Positions 10,585-18,442 are shown, numbered from the stretch's first letter. The stretch: DNA of 22,465 bases from Botryllus schlosseri (GCA_000444245.1 ATSW01005101.1:1-22465), one strand, 5' to 3'. Numbers and translations are program-made. The notes: generated by a model not told the origin, from the sequence alone.

Positions 10585-10827
10585 GGCCTAATAGTGAACG
10601 AATGTCGGGTTCAGTTTATATAGCCCATGATTTTAGTGCACGGATTAACTTTCAAAAGTAGGTTTTATTTTCTGAATTCCAAGTAACCTTTCCCGGGCCA
10701 CTCAAAATCGCGTCGCGGTCCGCATTTGGCCAGTGGGCTGCACTTTGCCCAGGTCTGTTCTAAAGTAACTACCGTAATATCCATAAAACAATCATTTCAT
10801 AGTATCTCGATCATTGATGTGCTAAAG

Positions 10828-10900
10828 CAGGGGTGTTAAACTCAGCTTGGGTCGTGGGCCGGATTCGTACCTTCCCTCGCTGGCCTGACCAATCAATGAT
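10828..10900 (+). mobile_element. hAT left-end fragment
   Basis: CAGGGGTGTTAAACTCAGCT followed by GTCGTGGGCCGGATTC has the form of a common hAT terminus (CAGGGGTGTnAAACTC...GGGCCGGA). No mirrored right end (...CACCCCTG) is visible downstream, so the extent is unknown. The 71-codon frame starting here has no domain. Confidence 0.5.
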
Positions 10901-11400
10901 TCCTTGTTACCTCACTTTGTATGCCCTAGTTTTTATTATCAAGCCTTTATATAACAGTATGGTACATTATAAAACGATTCACAGGGGTTCTATTTATTAT
11001 AGCAACACCTTATTATTCTCTAACAATGGAATTAGCACGTTAAAATGACTGATCGTTTGAATGCAGTTACAAAGCGCTTGGTATGTTACTATGATCCCCT
11101 TGCTTCAGCTATAATCTGACGTCAGCCCTGTGTATGCGTTGAGGGGAACAAAAGTGAATTTACCCTAATCACGTACGTGCGAATTTAAGGAATTATTAAA
11201 TCGTGATTCGGATTTCTCTGGAGGCCGTGCATGTCTTGCGTCAGGTGATACAACAGTGCGATGACAAATTTCAATCATTTTTGTGTAACTGCTATATTCC
11301 CCATGTAACCCGCATGTAAAGGTTTCTAATTATCGATTTCGTTTCCGTGAATAACTACATTCTGAAGAGCTTCTTGGAGGTACAGAACTTCAATACACAA
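10901..11400. other. Non-coding stretch, possibly body of the preceding hAT fragment
   Basis: No gene, RNA or repeat was recognised. It may be the interior of the element beginning at 10828, but nothing in the sequence confirms this. Confidence 0.4.
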
Positions 11401-11617
11401 TTGAATAGTATATTCATATTGAAATCAACCCGAATATTTTCGGCTGACACTCGTCAGGGGTAATCGTCAGCAACTAGTAGAGAATTGGAAAGAGCATTGT
11501 GATACGATTGTTGATATACAATGCTCTTTCCAATTCTCTACCAGTTGCTGACGATTACCCCTGACGAGTGTCAGCCGAAAATATTCGGGCTCATTTCAAT
11601 ATGAATATACTATTCAA
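11401..11617. repeat. Foldback: 100-base arms around a 17-base loop
   Basis: Bases 11401-11500 and 11518-11617 are reverse complements in about 97 of 100 positions, separated by 17 bases (GATACGATTGTTGATAT). Within each arm a smaller dyad pairs GCTGAC with GTCAGC. A transcript would form a long, almost perfect hairpin. No clear target duplication flanks it, so a foldback MITE or a head-to-head duplication of part of another element are both possible. It lies about 190 bases upstream of the putative secreted-protein start at 11807. Confidence 0.95.
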
Positions 11618-11806
11618 CTACATTTTGGTACATTTTCCCATAATACTCTCAATGAAGTGTGTACTCTTTGCCTTCTCGGAATTTGGGGTCAATGTCAGCG
11701 ACGTTGTTCGTAATGGCGATTAGAATGAAACAACAACAGAGCTTTCGGATAGTGAAAATGTATCCTATGAACATACCAGATATTTGTTGTTTTCAAGGAT
11801 TAGTTA
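11618..11806. other. Spacer between the foldback and the putative signal-peptide exon
   Basis: No TATA-like or other promoter element stands out at a convincing distance. If the start at 11807 is real, the 5' untranslated region and promoter should lie here. Confidence 0.3.
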
Positions 11807-11879
11807 ATGAAAGTTAGTTTATTTGCTTTATTCACAACATTGGCGCTTATCGCCTATGAAGTCATTTGCGCCCAGCACG
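11807..11879 (+). CDS. Candidate signal-peptide first exon (hypothetical secreted or membrane protein, partial)
   Basis: ATG at 11807 opens a frame starting MKVSLFALFTTLALIAYE. This is a Lys-containing start followed by a hydrophobic core, with a plausible signal-peptidase site after Val-Ile-Cys-Ala at residues 19-22. The frame runs into CACG|GTAATT, a usable donor in phase 1, the commonest phase for a signal-peptide exon. If it is not spliced there, the frame continues to 11998 (63 codons) through a short Cys-containing stretch (GSRCGRICH) and into what looks like SINE sequence, making a full 63-residue product less likely. It lies 2.8 kb upstream of the kinase gene's first recognised exon and could in principle splice to it (both are phase 1). 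However, no membrane segment between it and the kinase supports an ER-anchored IRE1 layout. Function unknown. Confidence 0.4.
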
Positions 11880-11989
11880 GTAATTACATTAACATCAATG
11901 TTGGATCTCGTTGCGGTCGTATTTGTCATATTACGGACGGCTTCCACTCCCGCGCTCTCCCACACCATCGGTCACCCTCGTTTTTCCTT

Positions 11990-12189
11990 CGTCAGTAATC
12001 TTCAGTTTTTACTTTTTGCTGCCGACTTTGTGGCTCGGCTCACCTTCACTCTTGGCTTTTTCATACACTGCAATCGCAGCGAGCCTAGCGATGGCAAATA
12101 ACGATAGCAGTTGGTCGTAACCGGGATTCGAACCACTTCCATTGGTGTCGCGACGCTGGCGCTTAAACAATTGCGCCACTCGCTTCCCA
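11990..12189 (-). mobile_element. tRNA-derived SINE (minus strand)
   Basis: On the minus strand, 12189-12116 carries an A-box-like GTGGCGCAATTG and a perfect B box GGTTCGAATCC about 40 bases later, the internal RNA polymerase III promoter. The ends of this region do not pair as a tRNA acceptor stem and the T stem is poor, so it is a SINE head and not a working tRNA. The tail runs to lower coordinates; its end near 11990 is uncertain. Its head resembles that of the SINE at 18160-18404 (GACACCAATGG and GCAACACCAATGG), but the bodies differ. The 85-codon minus frame here is a by-product. Confidence 0.65.
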
Positions 12190-12246
12190 ATTTGTAATGA
12201 AAGTATTTTTTCTTAAAATTCTCGAAATTTCTCAGAAATGTGCTAG

Positions 12247-12350
12247 CAGTGCTTCTCAACTTTTTTCAGCTCGCAACCCACTTTTCATCCAAATTTCATT
12301 GCGCGACCCACCAGACGCCCTTTCGCGACTAACGTTTAAACCACAGCTCT
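12247..12350 (+). mobile_element. hAT left-end fragment
   Basis: CAGTGCTTCTCAACTTTTTT followed by AGCTCGCAACCCACTTTTC is a standard hAT terminus with its subterminal block. It begins about 57 bases after the SINE head. No mirrored end was found, so the right border given is only the recognisable part. Confidence 0.55.
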
Positions 12351-12693
12351 CGGGCACTTGTTTCTATGTTGTCAGTGCGTTACAGGTAGGCCTATCTGGT
12401 CAAGCCTAGCGTGAATATTTTCCTGAAGTCATGATAGTTTTCGGTCAATGCCATATTGGCATTTACATATACTACTAATATTTCGAAATTTTAATGACAG
12501 CAATATTTGGAGACAGTCGTTTAGGCGCCTATAGTCAATGGACAATGCGGCAGATATAGACTGCACAGAAGGTTTCTATCCTTTTCTGCAGAGGCTTTCT
12601 ACTGTTGATCTTTTGGCAGCATATTTCGCGGAATCGCATGTTTGCTGAAACTTCATATGTCTTGGTAAGTCGTGGCGCGGTAATGGCCTACAC

Positions 12694-13347
12694 CAGTGGT
12701 TCTCAACCGGGAGTCCGCGGACCCCTGGGGACCGCGAAGCATTTCCAGGGGGTTCGCGAGGCCTCAAAATAGTTGATAAGCTAATAATTTGTATATTTTT
12801 TAATTCTGAAAATCACGAGGCAGTTTCGCTTCATTACTAGTAAAACTCCAGAGCTCACATCAACAGAATGGCAGTCTGAGATGAAATGTCCTACTGTGCA
12901 GACTCATTTTAATTGCTAAATTGCCAATTCCCTACGGATATAAGCATTTTCCTGTTTAGAGATGTTTTGTTGAGGATTGTGGAAAAAAGTTGAGATGGTA
13001 AGGTCAATCACGGTGACTTCGAAATGTTTACGAAAATCCCTTTTTACTGTGATATAAATATAGGCTACCCATTTTCCCATAATAACTTCAAGATAAACAG
13101 CTAGATAGAAGTTACCAGGGTTGACGTTATATGTTCATTAAAAAATAGTTTGCCAATTTTGGTGCCATATTTGTTGCGATCATGCACAAATGTGTCGTCG
13201 GAAGCGTTACGCGTTATTATTATATTCGCCATCACCTATATTTGTGGAATTGGATTTTCGGCACTCGTTAATATCCTATCGAAAGCGCGGATTTTCAAGA
13301 CACGAACACGCATTTCAAGAAATGCAAATACAGAGTTCGCTTTGAAG
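12694..13347 (+). mobile_element. Decayed hAT transposon with transposase remnant
   Basis: The left end CAGTGGTTCTCAACCGGGAG leads into GTCCGCGGACCCCTGGGG and GGTTCGCGAGGCC, characteristic of Charlie/ZBED5-like hAT elements. About 450 bases downstream in the same orientation is a transposase C-terminal remnant (see 13150-13347). The right end was not found: a GAGTC-rich fragment begins at 13389, so the element may be truncated there. Bases 12760-13150 hold no frame I can assign and presumably include deleted or scrambled coding sequence. Confidence 0.6.
13150..13347 (+). pseudogene. hAT transposase, C-terminal dimerisation region (remnant)
   Basis: The frame contains SSEALRVIIIFAITYICG followed by IGFSALVNILSKAR. 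This matches the hAT family signature in which 'ALxxLxxFxxTYxCExxFSxLxxIKxKxR' forms the conserved dimerisation segment of ZBED5/Charlie-like transposases. The Glu after Cys is Gly here and the Lys before Ser-Lys is Leu, both signs of decay. The frame begins at TTG with no methionine and ends 20 codons past the motif. The N-terminal zinc finger and catalytic residues are not visible upstream. It is non-functional, a remnant of the element whose left end is at 12694. Confidence 0.7.
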
Positions 13348-13388
13348 TAGCCTAATAGAAGTCAACTCAATTCAATGTTTGGATGAAT

Positions 13389-13473
13389 AGAGTCATGACT
13401 TGACTCGGCGCTTCATAAATGTGGATTGACTCGTGACTCGGAGCAAAATTTACGAGTCAATTTCAAGTCATTA
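13389..13473. repeat. Fragment of the GACTCGAGTC-rich hAT family
   Basis: GAGTCATGACTTGACTCGG, GACTCGTGACTCGGAG and ACGAGTCAATTTCAAGTCA recall the subterminal arrays of the MITE at 3707-4302. No CAGGGTTGTA end or target duplication was found, so it is a truncated or internal fragment. Confidence 0.5.
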
Positions 13474-13900
13474 GGTAAACGATGTTGAATAAATCACACA
13501 TCTTATGTATTTTCGGATTGTTCGCGATACGCCGGTGTCACTTGTGAGAGCGAACAGTCATTCACTGATTGTACGTTTCACTGATCCTCCATTGTTAAAT
13601 CACAAATAAAATGACCGCAAACGAAACGATCACAGCTTACGTTGTCGTAGCAGCAATAGATTAATCTAATACAAACGTATCTTTGTTTCGAAGAAGGCTC
13701 AGTGCTTGCATTGCGCGGTGCTCACATTCACCAGCACTTGTGTATGATTCAAATCAAACGAATATATAATTTATGCGTTTATATTCTGACGGGTGTGTAG
13801 ATGTGTAGTGTGTACCACATCAATTTGTTCAACTTCTCGAGCCTTCGTATTCAATCCTCCGTATTGGGTGATAATAACAGATCGTAGCACGTAGCTATAC

Positions 13901-14210
13901 CAGAGGTGGGCAATTATTTTTCTCCGCGGGTTAAATGAGAAGCAGATACTATGTTGGCGGGCCGAGTCAGAAATTTTTGCTGTATTCGCCAGCGTCTTGA
14001 TTTTATTTCTAAATTGAAAGCAGGTAATTACACCAAATCGTGCTCAGTGGATGTGTTGATTTTGGGGAATGAGAAATTGACATTTAATTGCCAAAAACAA
14101 TATTTATTTGCCGTAATATTCAGAAACAATGTCAAACATGATATATTTCGAACTCTCTTTTAATCCCTATCAGCGTTTTTCTATCAATATATTAAAATGT
14201 ATTTGGGATG
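13901..14210 (+). mobile_element. hAT family copy, 5' part only (relative of 7166-10757)
   Basis: It starts CAGAGGTGGGCAATTATTTT and continues with CTCCGCGGGTTAAATGAGAA. It then follows the outer hAT's right-hand interior: ATTGAAAGCAGGTAATTACA and GTGCTCAGTGGATGTGTTGA have close counterparts at about 9847-9900. Similarity stops near 14210 (ATTAAAATGTATTTGGGATG), where different repeat sequence begins. It is truncated or interrupted on the right, and no right end is visible. It lacks the level 2 insertion, so it helps to define that element's empty site. Confidence 0.75.
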
Positions 14211-14420
14211 GCCGAAACAGCCCGTCGGCAGCCCCCCTAAACGTTGGTCTTTGGCCTCCATAGATTTATAAACCAAACTCTCGGGGGCTTCACCTCCCAG
14301 ACCAGAATCCATCAATATGAACGTTTTTAACACTATCTCTGAGCAAGATTTCTTGAATATACTGATTGGCAACGTTTTATGACCTAATCGCGCGAAGCGC
14401 GGAATTTTTCCACGATTCAT
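14211..14420 (-). repeat. Unclassified dispersed repeat (GGGGGCTTCACC-type)
   Basis: This segment follows the broken hAT copy. Its AAACCAAACTCTCGGGGGCTTC (14266-14287) has a close second copy at the end of the window (about 22439-22465). It also contains an inverted GCGCGAAGCGCG palindrome near 14390-14402. Minus-strand frames run through it (14184-14420 and 14377-14598, up to 78 codons) but show no known domain. The family is unknown, and the orientation given follows the longer frames. Confidence 0.45.
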
Positions 14421-14655
14421 GATTCAATTGGTCAATAATATTAGTAATTGCATATATATTGCTATATTTTTTCAACGTCGTTGAGCCCACGTACTCATGC
14501 AGTTTTACCGCTAGAGCTGAGTAAGGTGCTGTCTTAAGAATATTCGGGTGGGCTCGTTGGTAGAATTTCGCCAAAGTGTACTGCACTGAAGTACGCACAC
14601 AATTTCCGATTGGTATTTCTTCACTGGCAAATATTACCTACCAAACTTGCTGAAG
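14421..14655. other. Region upstream of the first recognised kinase-gene exon
   Basis: A + strand frame is open from 14538 into the exon but has no ATG, so the exon probably starts at an internal acceptor. A short inverted repeat (GAGCCCAC near 14483, GTGGGCTC near 14548) flanks about 60 bases. The 73-codon minus frame (14377-14598) has no recognisable family and starts with GTG; I do not call it a gene. Confidence 0.4.
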
Positions 14656-14784
14656 GTGGTCATGTCAGTCAAACCTTTGTCAACAGTGATGTCAATACTG
14701 TTGGTGGAGACCTGGTTAAAGGTGACAAGATCGTCCATATCCACAATACAATACTTGATGTCTCACAAAGTGCAAGTTCACAAG
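14656..14784 (+). CDS. Kinase-like gene, exon a (NTVGGD linker exon, first recognised)
   Basis: The exon reads GHVSQTFVNSDVNTVGGDLV, then KGDKIVHIHNTILD and a Ser-rich end. It ends at a strong donor CAAG|GTGAGT in phase 1. The start after CTGAAG at 14655 is chosen because it gives a phase-1 entry and a 129-base exon like its neighbours; the frame is open further upstream but lacks ATG. The N-T-V-G-G-D-x-x-x-G-D-K string recalls short Gly-Asp linkers I associate with STAND/NACHT-type and other signalling proteins. That resemblance is from memory and unverified. It joins in frame to 17759. Exons further 5' have not been recognised, so the protein's start is unknown. Confidence 0.6.
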
Positions 14785-15196
14785 GTGAGTGACACTAATT
14801 TCCTTATTGGCGGCTCTGTTTTGTTAATATATCCTATGTTGTATTTTTTAAATTCATATTCATGCACTACTGGGAGTTATTCCTAATGTGAATCTGGGCC
14901 TGTTGTCATTATTCCTGCCTAGTGGTGGTGTAAACTGTAGCGTACGCCAATTCTATCTCTAATACTTATTAGCTCATTTGTTATGCGGCAATTTGTAGCA
15001 GGCTGCTGTTTTGTTTCGAATAAAAATTATGACCTTTGTTATATTGCTTTTTCTCCTGTATTGCAAAGGGAGTGGGCCAACCATAGCCTTTTCCTTCCGA
15101 ATTAGTCATGAAAAAATCAAATGAATTGTAATGGATTTATTTCACTTGAGTGGTACATCTTGTATTTCAAGTGTATGTAGCCGGTTGTATCACACA
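14785..15196 (+). other. Intron, left part before the inserted hAT
   Basis: This begins with GTGAGT and holds no recognisable feature before the hAT at 15197. The 79-codon frame at 14647-14886 is an out-of-frame reading of exon a and the donor region. Confidence 0.5.
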
Positions 15197-15960
15197 CAGA
15201 GGTGCTCAGTAACGAAGTACTTCTACTTTTTCGAAGTACTTCTGTAGTTTTCCGCTACTTGCGGTAATTACTCAAGTAAATCTGATTTTGGCTACTTCTA
15301 CTTCGTAATATTTTATGATCTACTCACTTACTTTTCGCTATTTTCAGTTTGTCAAATAGAAGTAGTTTATTCCTCAAATCAGAAAGATAGCCTGAGGATT
15401 ATAGGGGCTGTTTTCACGGAGTACCAACATTTAGTTTTCATAAGTTTTGTAATGCCAAGAATTGTCGTCGCGCACAGTAGAGATGAAGTGACTATTAAGC
15501 TTTCAGGAAAGTATCAGTGTATATAATTTAGGTAGCGGGTTGTGTGGTTCCGTTCACACCGCATTCTTGCCCATATCAAATCCCAATGTATATGTCCCAT
15601 CATAATGTTTGAAACTACCGTTTCGCAATCCAGCAATTACCTATCATGTCGTAATCTAGCAGCCCATGACGTGTCCTTATCTGGAAAAGTGGACTCTGAC
15701 TTTTATGCGCGTTGGACCTATTTTAGCAGACCAAGGTTGAGACTTTCTGGACAAAGGATATGAAATATATTCTCTACTTTTTTACAAGGAGTATTTGTAT
15801 TTCTCTCTCAATTCCCAGTAGCGTAATTAAAATTCTAATTAATTTCAGTTATTTTGTCTGGAGAACATACATGTTGAAGCATAAAAGCAATGCCTCTATT
15901 TTCCGAAAATAAAGCTACACTATAAATGGCATTTTACGATGTGCCATATTTAGATAACGT

Positions 15961-16416
15961 ATACTAATTACTAGGGCAAGTTTTTGTTGCAGTCAAATCC
16001 TAGGCAAGCTGCACTTATTTTTCACCAACGTTGCAGTAAAAAGCTGCTTTTATGGAAAATTACTTGAAATTACTAGTGGTATGAGATACTCGAATCGATC
16101 CGTATCCAAGGCACTGTAGCAAACCTCAGACTTGACGACTTCAACTACATGAATGGAATGAAAAAAATAACCCTGTGTAAATATAATTTTCGGCGGTCTA
16201 TCCTGAATGTACGTCAAATCAGAAAGGATCTGTTAACATATAGTGCCAAATATTTCTAGTAAAATGTTAGTTGAATGAAAAATCGAGAAAAGTTGCAAAA
16301 CGTTGCAACATAAGATTCCTCTAAACAGCTTAAAACACCATACTACATAACTCAAGAGTATTTAGGAAGCTGCCGGAAGCTGTAAAAAAGTTGCAAAAGT
16401 TGCAAAAACTTGCCTT
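15961..16416 (+). repeat. Internal direct repeat of the intronic hAT, copy 1
   Basis: It opens with ACTAATTACTAGGGCAAGTT, where copy 2 has ACTAATCACTAGGGGAAGTT. Further matches include GAGATACTCGAATCG with TAGATACTCGAAAGG and GCGGTCTATCCTGAATGTACG with AGGTCTCGCCTGGACGTTCG. Divergence by eye is considerable. Confidence 0.7.
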
Positions 16417-17190
16417 ACTAATCACTAGGGGAAGTTTTTGTTGCACTAAAATCGCGAGAAAATGCACTTAATGTTGCAGGAAAGCGTTGCATAATGATTT
16501 CTGTTGAATTAGTATGGTATTAGATACTCGAAAGGTTCCGCTGTATAACCTAATTCCTGCAAAGCTGTCAAATTTGTTACTCTGCTTTTTCACGAATATA
16601 TTTTACCCGGTAGCCTACACAGCAAGAACATTACGCAATGCGGGAATTATTTTCGACAAAAAAGCCAAACAACATAGCGATAACCCTCACCGCCGAAAAC
16701 AAGTTAAATAACACACCTCAAACCTCCTAAGTCTGCAAACTTGACCCAAGGCGTTGCAGAAAAATTCTCTCTTGGCGACTTTAACAAAATTAATAGCTTG
16801 AAGAACGTGACTTAGTGAAAATGTATTTTCAAAGGTCTCGCCTGGACGTTCGTGAAATGGAAAACCATCTCAAATTTAAACGACAAAATTAGCAAAGCGA
16901 TCTATTTACATATTGTTCGGACGCGGTCGTGATTGGAAGGAGTAGTTGAACGATGAACGTCTTACTTGCAAGTCATTGTGCGATAGATAACACAGTGAGA
17001 TGCAGATAACCCATCATGCAGCTCTTTGCTATGCATATCAAAGAGAATAGAGTGACACCGGAAATAATAGTTTATAGCATGTTTTATAGCACTCCTTCAC
17101 ATTTAGAGGCATTATTTGATGAAATTTGCCGTGAAAATTTGCATGAAAATTAGTGAAACTGCAAAAGTTGCAAAAACATGCCCTACTAAT
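16417..17190 (+). repeat. Internal direct repeat of the intronic hAT, copy 2 with insertions
   Basis: It aligns with 15961-16416 in order but is longer, with extra sequence around 16560-16740 and 16900-17150. It ends near CATGCCCTACTAATCACGAA, the start of a third, barely begun unit. It looks like an old internal tandem duplication of the transposon body. Confidence 0.65.
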
Positions 17191-17758
17191 CACGAAAAGT
17201 GTTAACACCGTATCCGATACAGCTTATCGGTATAGTTTTTCGACTAAGCCGCGGCCGGTATAATATCTATCTTCGAGTAAACAAAAGATTAGTATCGCAT
17301 TTCCATATCAATACTATCATTTGCATCCCATGGCGAATGCTTATTCTGTCGAAAATTAATACCCCCTGGATGCATCAATATAAATTAAGCTCTCTACACC
17401 TGACAGTCCATGCGAACGAATTACGACCGTTTTCACAATTACTTACTTACTTGAGTAGATTTAAAGTCCCTAAAATCTAATTCTACCTCAAACAGTTTTG
17501 AGCTGCTTTTTAAAGTACGACTTCCACTTCTAATTGAGTAGTTTTCTTGACTACGATGACCACCTCTGATCACACATGCAATACTTTCCACCCGGCTTTG
17601 ATTGGTGATGGCTCTGTATAGTGTCAGTACAACATCAGAGTTGACATGTGTCTAACTTGTGTATGGCTGAGCTACTTACCTAATTGGATGATAATAATGC
17701 ATGCATATTTTTTTTATTCTACAATGCTTTTTTTTAACAAATATTCATTTTTTGACAG

Positions 17759-17773
17759 CTTCAAAATCCAGCA
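17759..17773 (+). CDS. Kinase-like gene, exon b (15-base micro-exon)
   Basis: A pyrimidine-rich acceptor TTTTTTGACAG precedes 15 bases, followed by the strong donor GTAAGT. Entry and exit are both phase 1. The micro-exon adds Ala-Ser-Lys-Ser-Ser and starts the next Lys codon, extending the Ser-rich end of exon a. The clean splice signals and the exact phase match to both neighbours support it, but 15 bases could be chance. Skipping it would not disturb the frame. Confidence 0.55.
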
Positions 17774-17853
17774 GTAAGTAAAATTTGCTGCATTATTCTT
17801 ATTTCGCATCAAAATCATCATTTATAATGTTTAACTCGTATGATTTGATACAG

Positions 17854-17934
17854 AAATGTTCTATGTTGGAGACCTACCGGAAAGCTCTTTTAATACTAAC
17901 GAAGACAGTTCCGTGGATATTTCCATAGAAGAAG
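17854..17934 (+). CDS. Kinase-like gene, exon c (acidic/Ser linker)
   Basis: The exon starts after GATACAG and ends at GAAG|GTAACA. It is 81 bases, phase 1 to phase 1, and reads MFYVGDLPESSFNTNEDSSV then DISIEE. It is acidic and Ser/Asn-rich, without a fold I recognise, so probably a disordered linker N-terminal to the kinase domain. It lies only 80 bases after exon b. The splice borders and open frame are clear. Confidence 0.7.
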
Positions 17935-18118
17935 GTAACAAATATTCCGAGTATATACATACAAATACCTTGAAAACAACTGTAAAAAGCATCAATAGTG
18001 CTTCATAGAAATCTATTTGTTTTTAAAGAAATAATGACTCATCAACAATATGCTCAGAAAAGACTCTTGGTGACAAAATATTAACAATGTATATTGTAAC
18101 GAAAACAGTCTCAACCTT
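17935..18118 (+). other. Intron, left part before the SINE
   Basis: Non-coding between exon c and the SINE region. A stretch after TTTGTTTTTAAAG (about 18028-18068) looks exon-like but ends in the wrong phase, so it is not called. Confidence 0.45.
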
Positions 18119-18159
18119 AATTTCGAATATGCCAGGTGTTTGCTAATTTGCTAATCATC
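18119..18159 (+). repeat. Direct repeat flanking the SINE, left copy
   Basis: Beginning AATTTCGAATATGCCAGGTG and ending TTTGCTAATCATC, this 41-base stretch recurs at 18405-18442 with one substitution before a small gap and a few differences next to it. The copies bracket the SINE exactly, so they behave like an unusually long target-site duplication. Confidence 0.8.
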
Positions 18160-18404
18160 CGCGGCTGCAACACCAATGGGTGCGGGTTCGGGTCCGACCG
18201 AGGTCGACTTCCAAATTCCGATACCCAAGTGTTGGAGGTTTACCTAGGCTCCTCCTCGTCACCTCATCCGCGTCAGCGGTGTCTTACAAAAGCCTAGAGG
18301 TGGGCCGTGCTATAAGTCGGCAGTTACGGAAAATAAGAAGAATATCGGCCTTGTGTAAATGACCATAGTAGTCGACAAACACCATGAATACCTCAAAAAC
18401 AAAC
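18160..18404 (+). mobile_element. tRNA-derived SINE with long flanking duplication (intronic)
   Basis: It begins CGCGGCTGCAACACCAATGG and has a B-box-like GGTTCGGGTCC near 18186. The A box is absent or degraded, so the head looks 5' truncated. The 3' half (18276-18390) matches the fragment at 9082-9205. The end is A-rich (CTCAAAAACAAAC). Bracketing direct repeats of 38-41 bases support retrotransposition into this intron. The 60-codon frame over it is spurious. Confidence 0.75.
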
Positions 18405-18442
18405 AATTTCGAATATACCAGGTGTCTCATTTGCTAATCATC
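18405..18442 (+). repeat. Direct repeat flanking the SINE, right copy
   Basis: This is the counterpart of 18119-18159. It starts AATTTCGAATATACCAGGTG and ends TTTGCTAATCATC, about 3 bases shorter because of a small gap. Confidence 0.8.

Larger units (their letters stand above)
7166..10757 (+). mobile_element. Nest level 1: outer non-autonomous hAT element
   Basis: The left end is CAGGGGAGGGCAATTTTTTC and the right end is TTTGCCCAGGTCTG, an imperfect CAGnnnnGGGCAA terminal inverted repeat. The flanking 8-mers TTCTAAAT (7158-7165) and TTCTAAAG (10758-10765) match in 7 of 8 bases and fit the hAT preference nTnnnnAn. Two other family members lie at 13901-14210 and 21069-21726. Shared internal phrases include CGCGGGCCAAATGA near the left end and GTGCTCAGTGGATGT (near 9881 here and 14040 in the copy). 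Removing the 2.57-kb inserted element (7245-9813) leaves a core of about 1.0 kb. No transposase is present. It is older than everything inside it. Confidence 0.85.
15197..17568 (+). mobile_element. 2.4-kb intronic hAT element with internal long direct repeats
   Basis: The left end CAGAGGTGCTCAGTAACGAA mirrors the right end ...GATGACCACCTCTG (inverted repeat CAGAGGTGsTCA with degenerate continuation). A perfect 8-base duplication ATCACACA flanks it (15189-15196 and 17569-17576). Both subterminal regions are rich in ACTTC and GAGTA/CTACT words. Inside, a long diverged direct repeat lies at 15961-16416 and 16417-17190, with the boundary phrase GTTGCAAAAACTTGCC recurring near 17170. No transposase motif is visible in its short frames, including the 93-codon one at 17199-17480, so it is non-autonomous. 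It accounts for most of the first recognised intron. Confidence 0.9.

Noticed and set aside
11401-11617. Hammerhead-ribozyme-like core (CTGACGA ... CGAAA) in the foldback arms
   Set aside because: The two core strings are present, but stem II does not pair properly, the required U next to the cleavage position is A, and no stem I partner was found. The resemblance is probably accidental.
12116-12189. A minus-strand tRNA gene
   Set aside because: A and B boxes are good, but the acceptor stem does not pair and the T stem is weak. It is better explained as a SINE head.
14377-14598. 73-codon minus-strand frame (reads like an ordinary protein)
   Set aside because: It starts with GTG, has no recognised family, overlaps an unclassified repeat and lies directly upstream of the opposite-strand exon. 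Without homology it cannot be supported.
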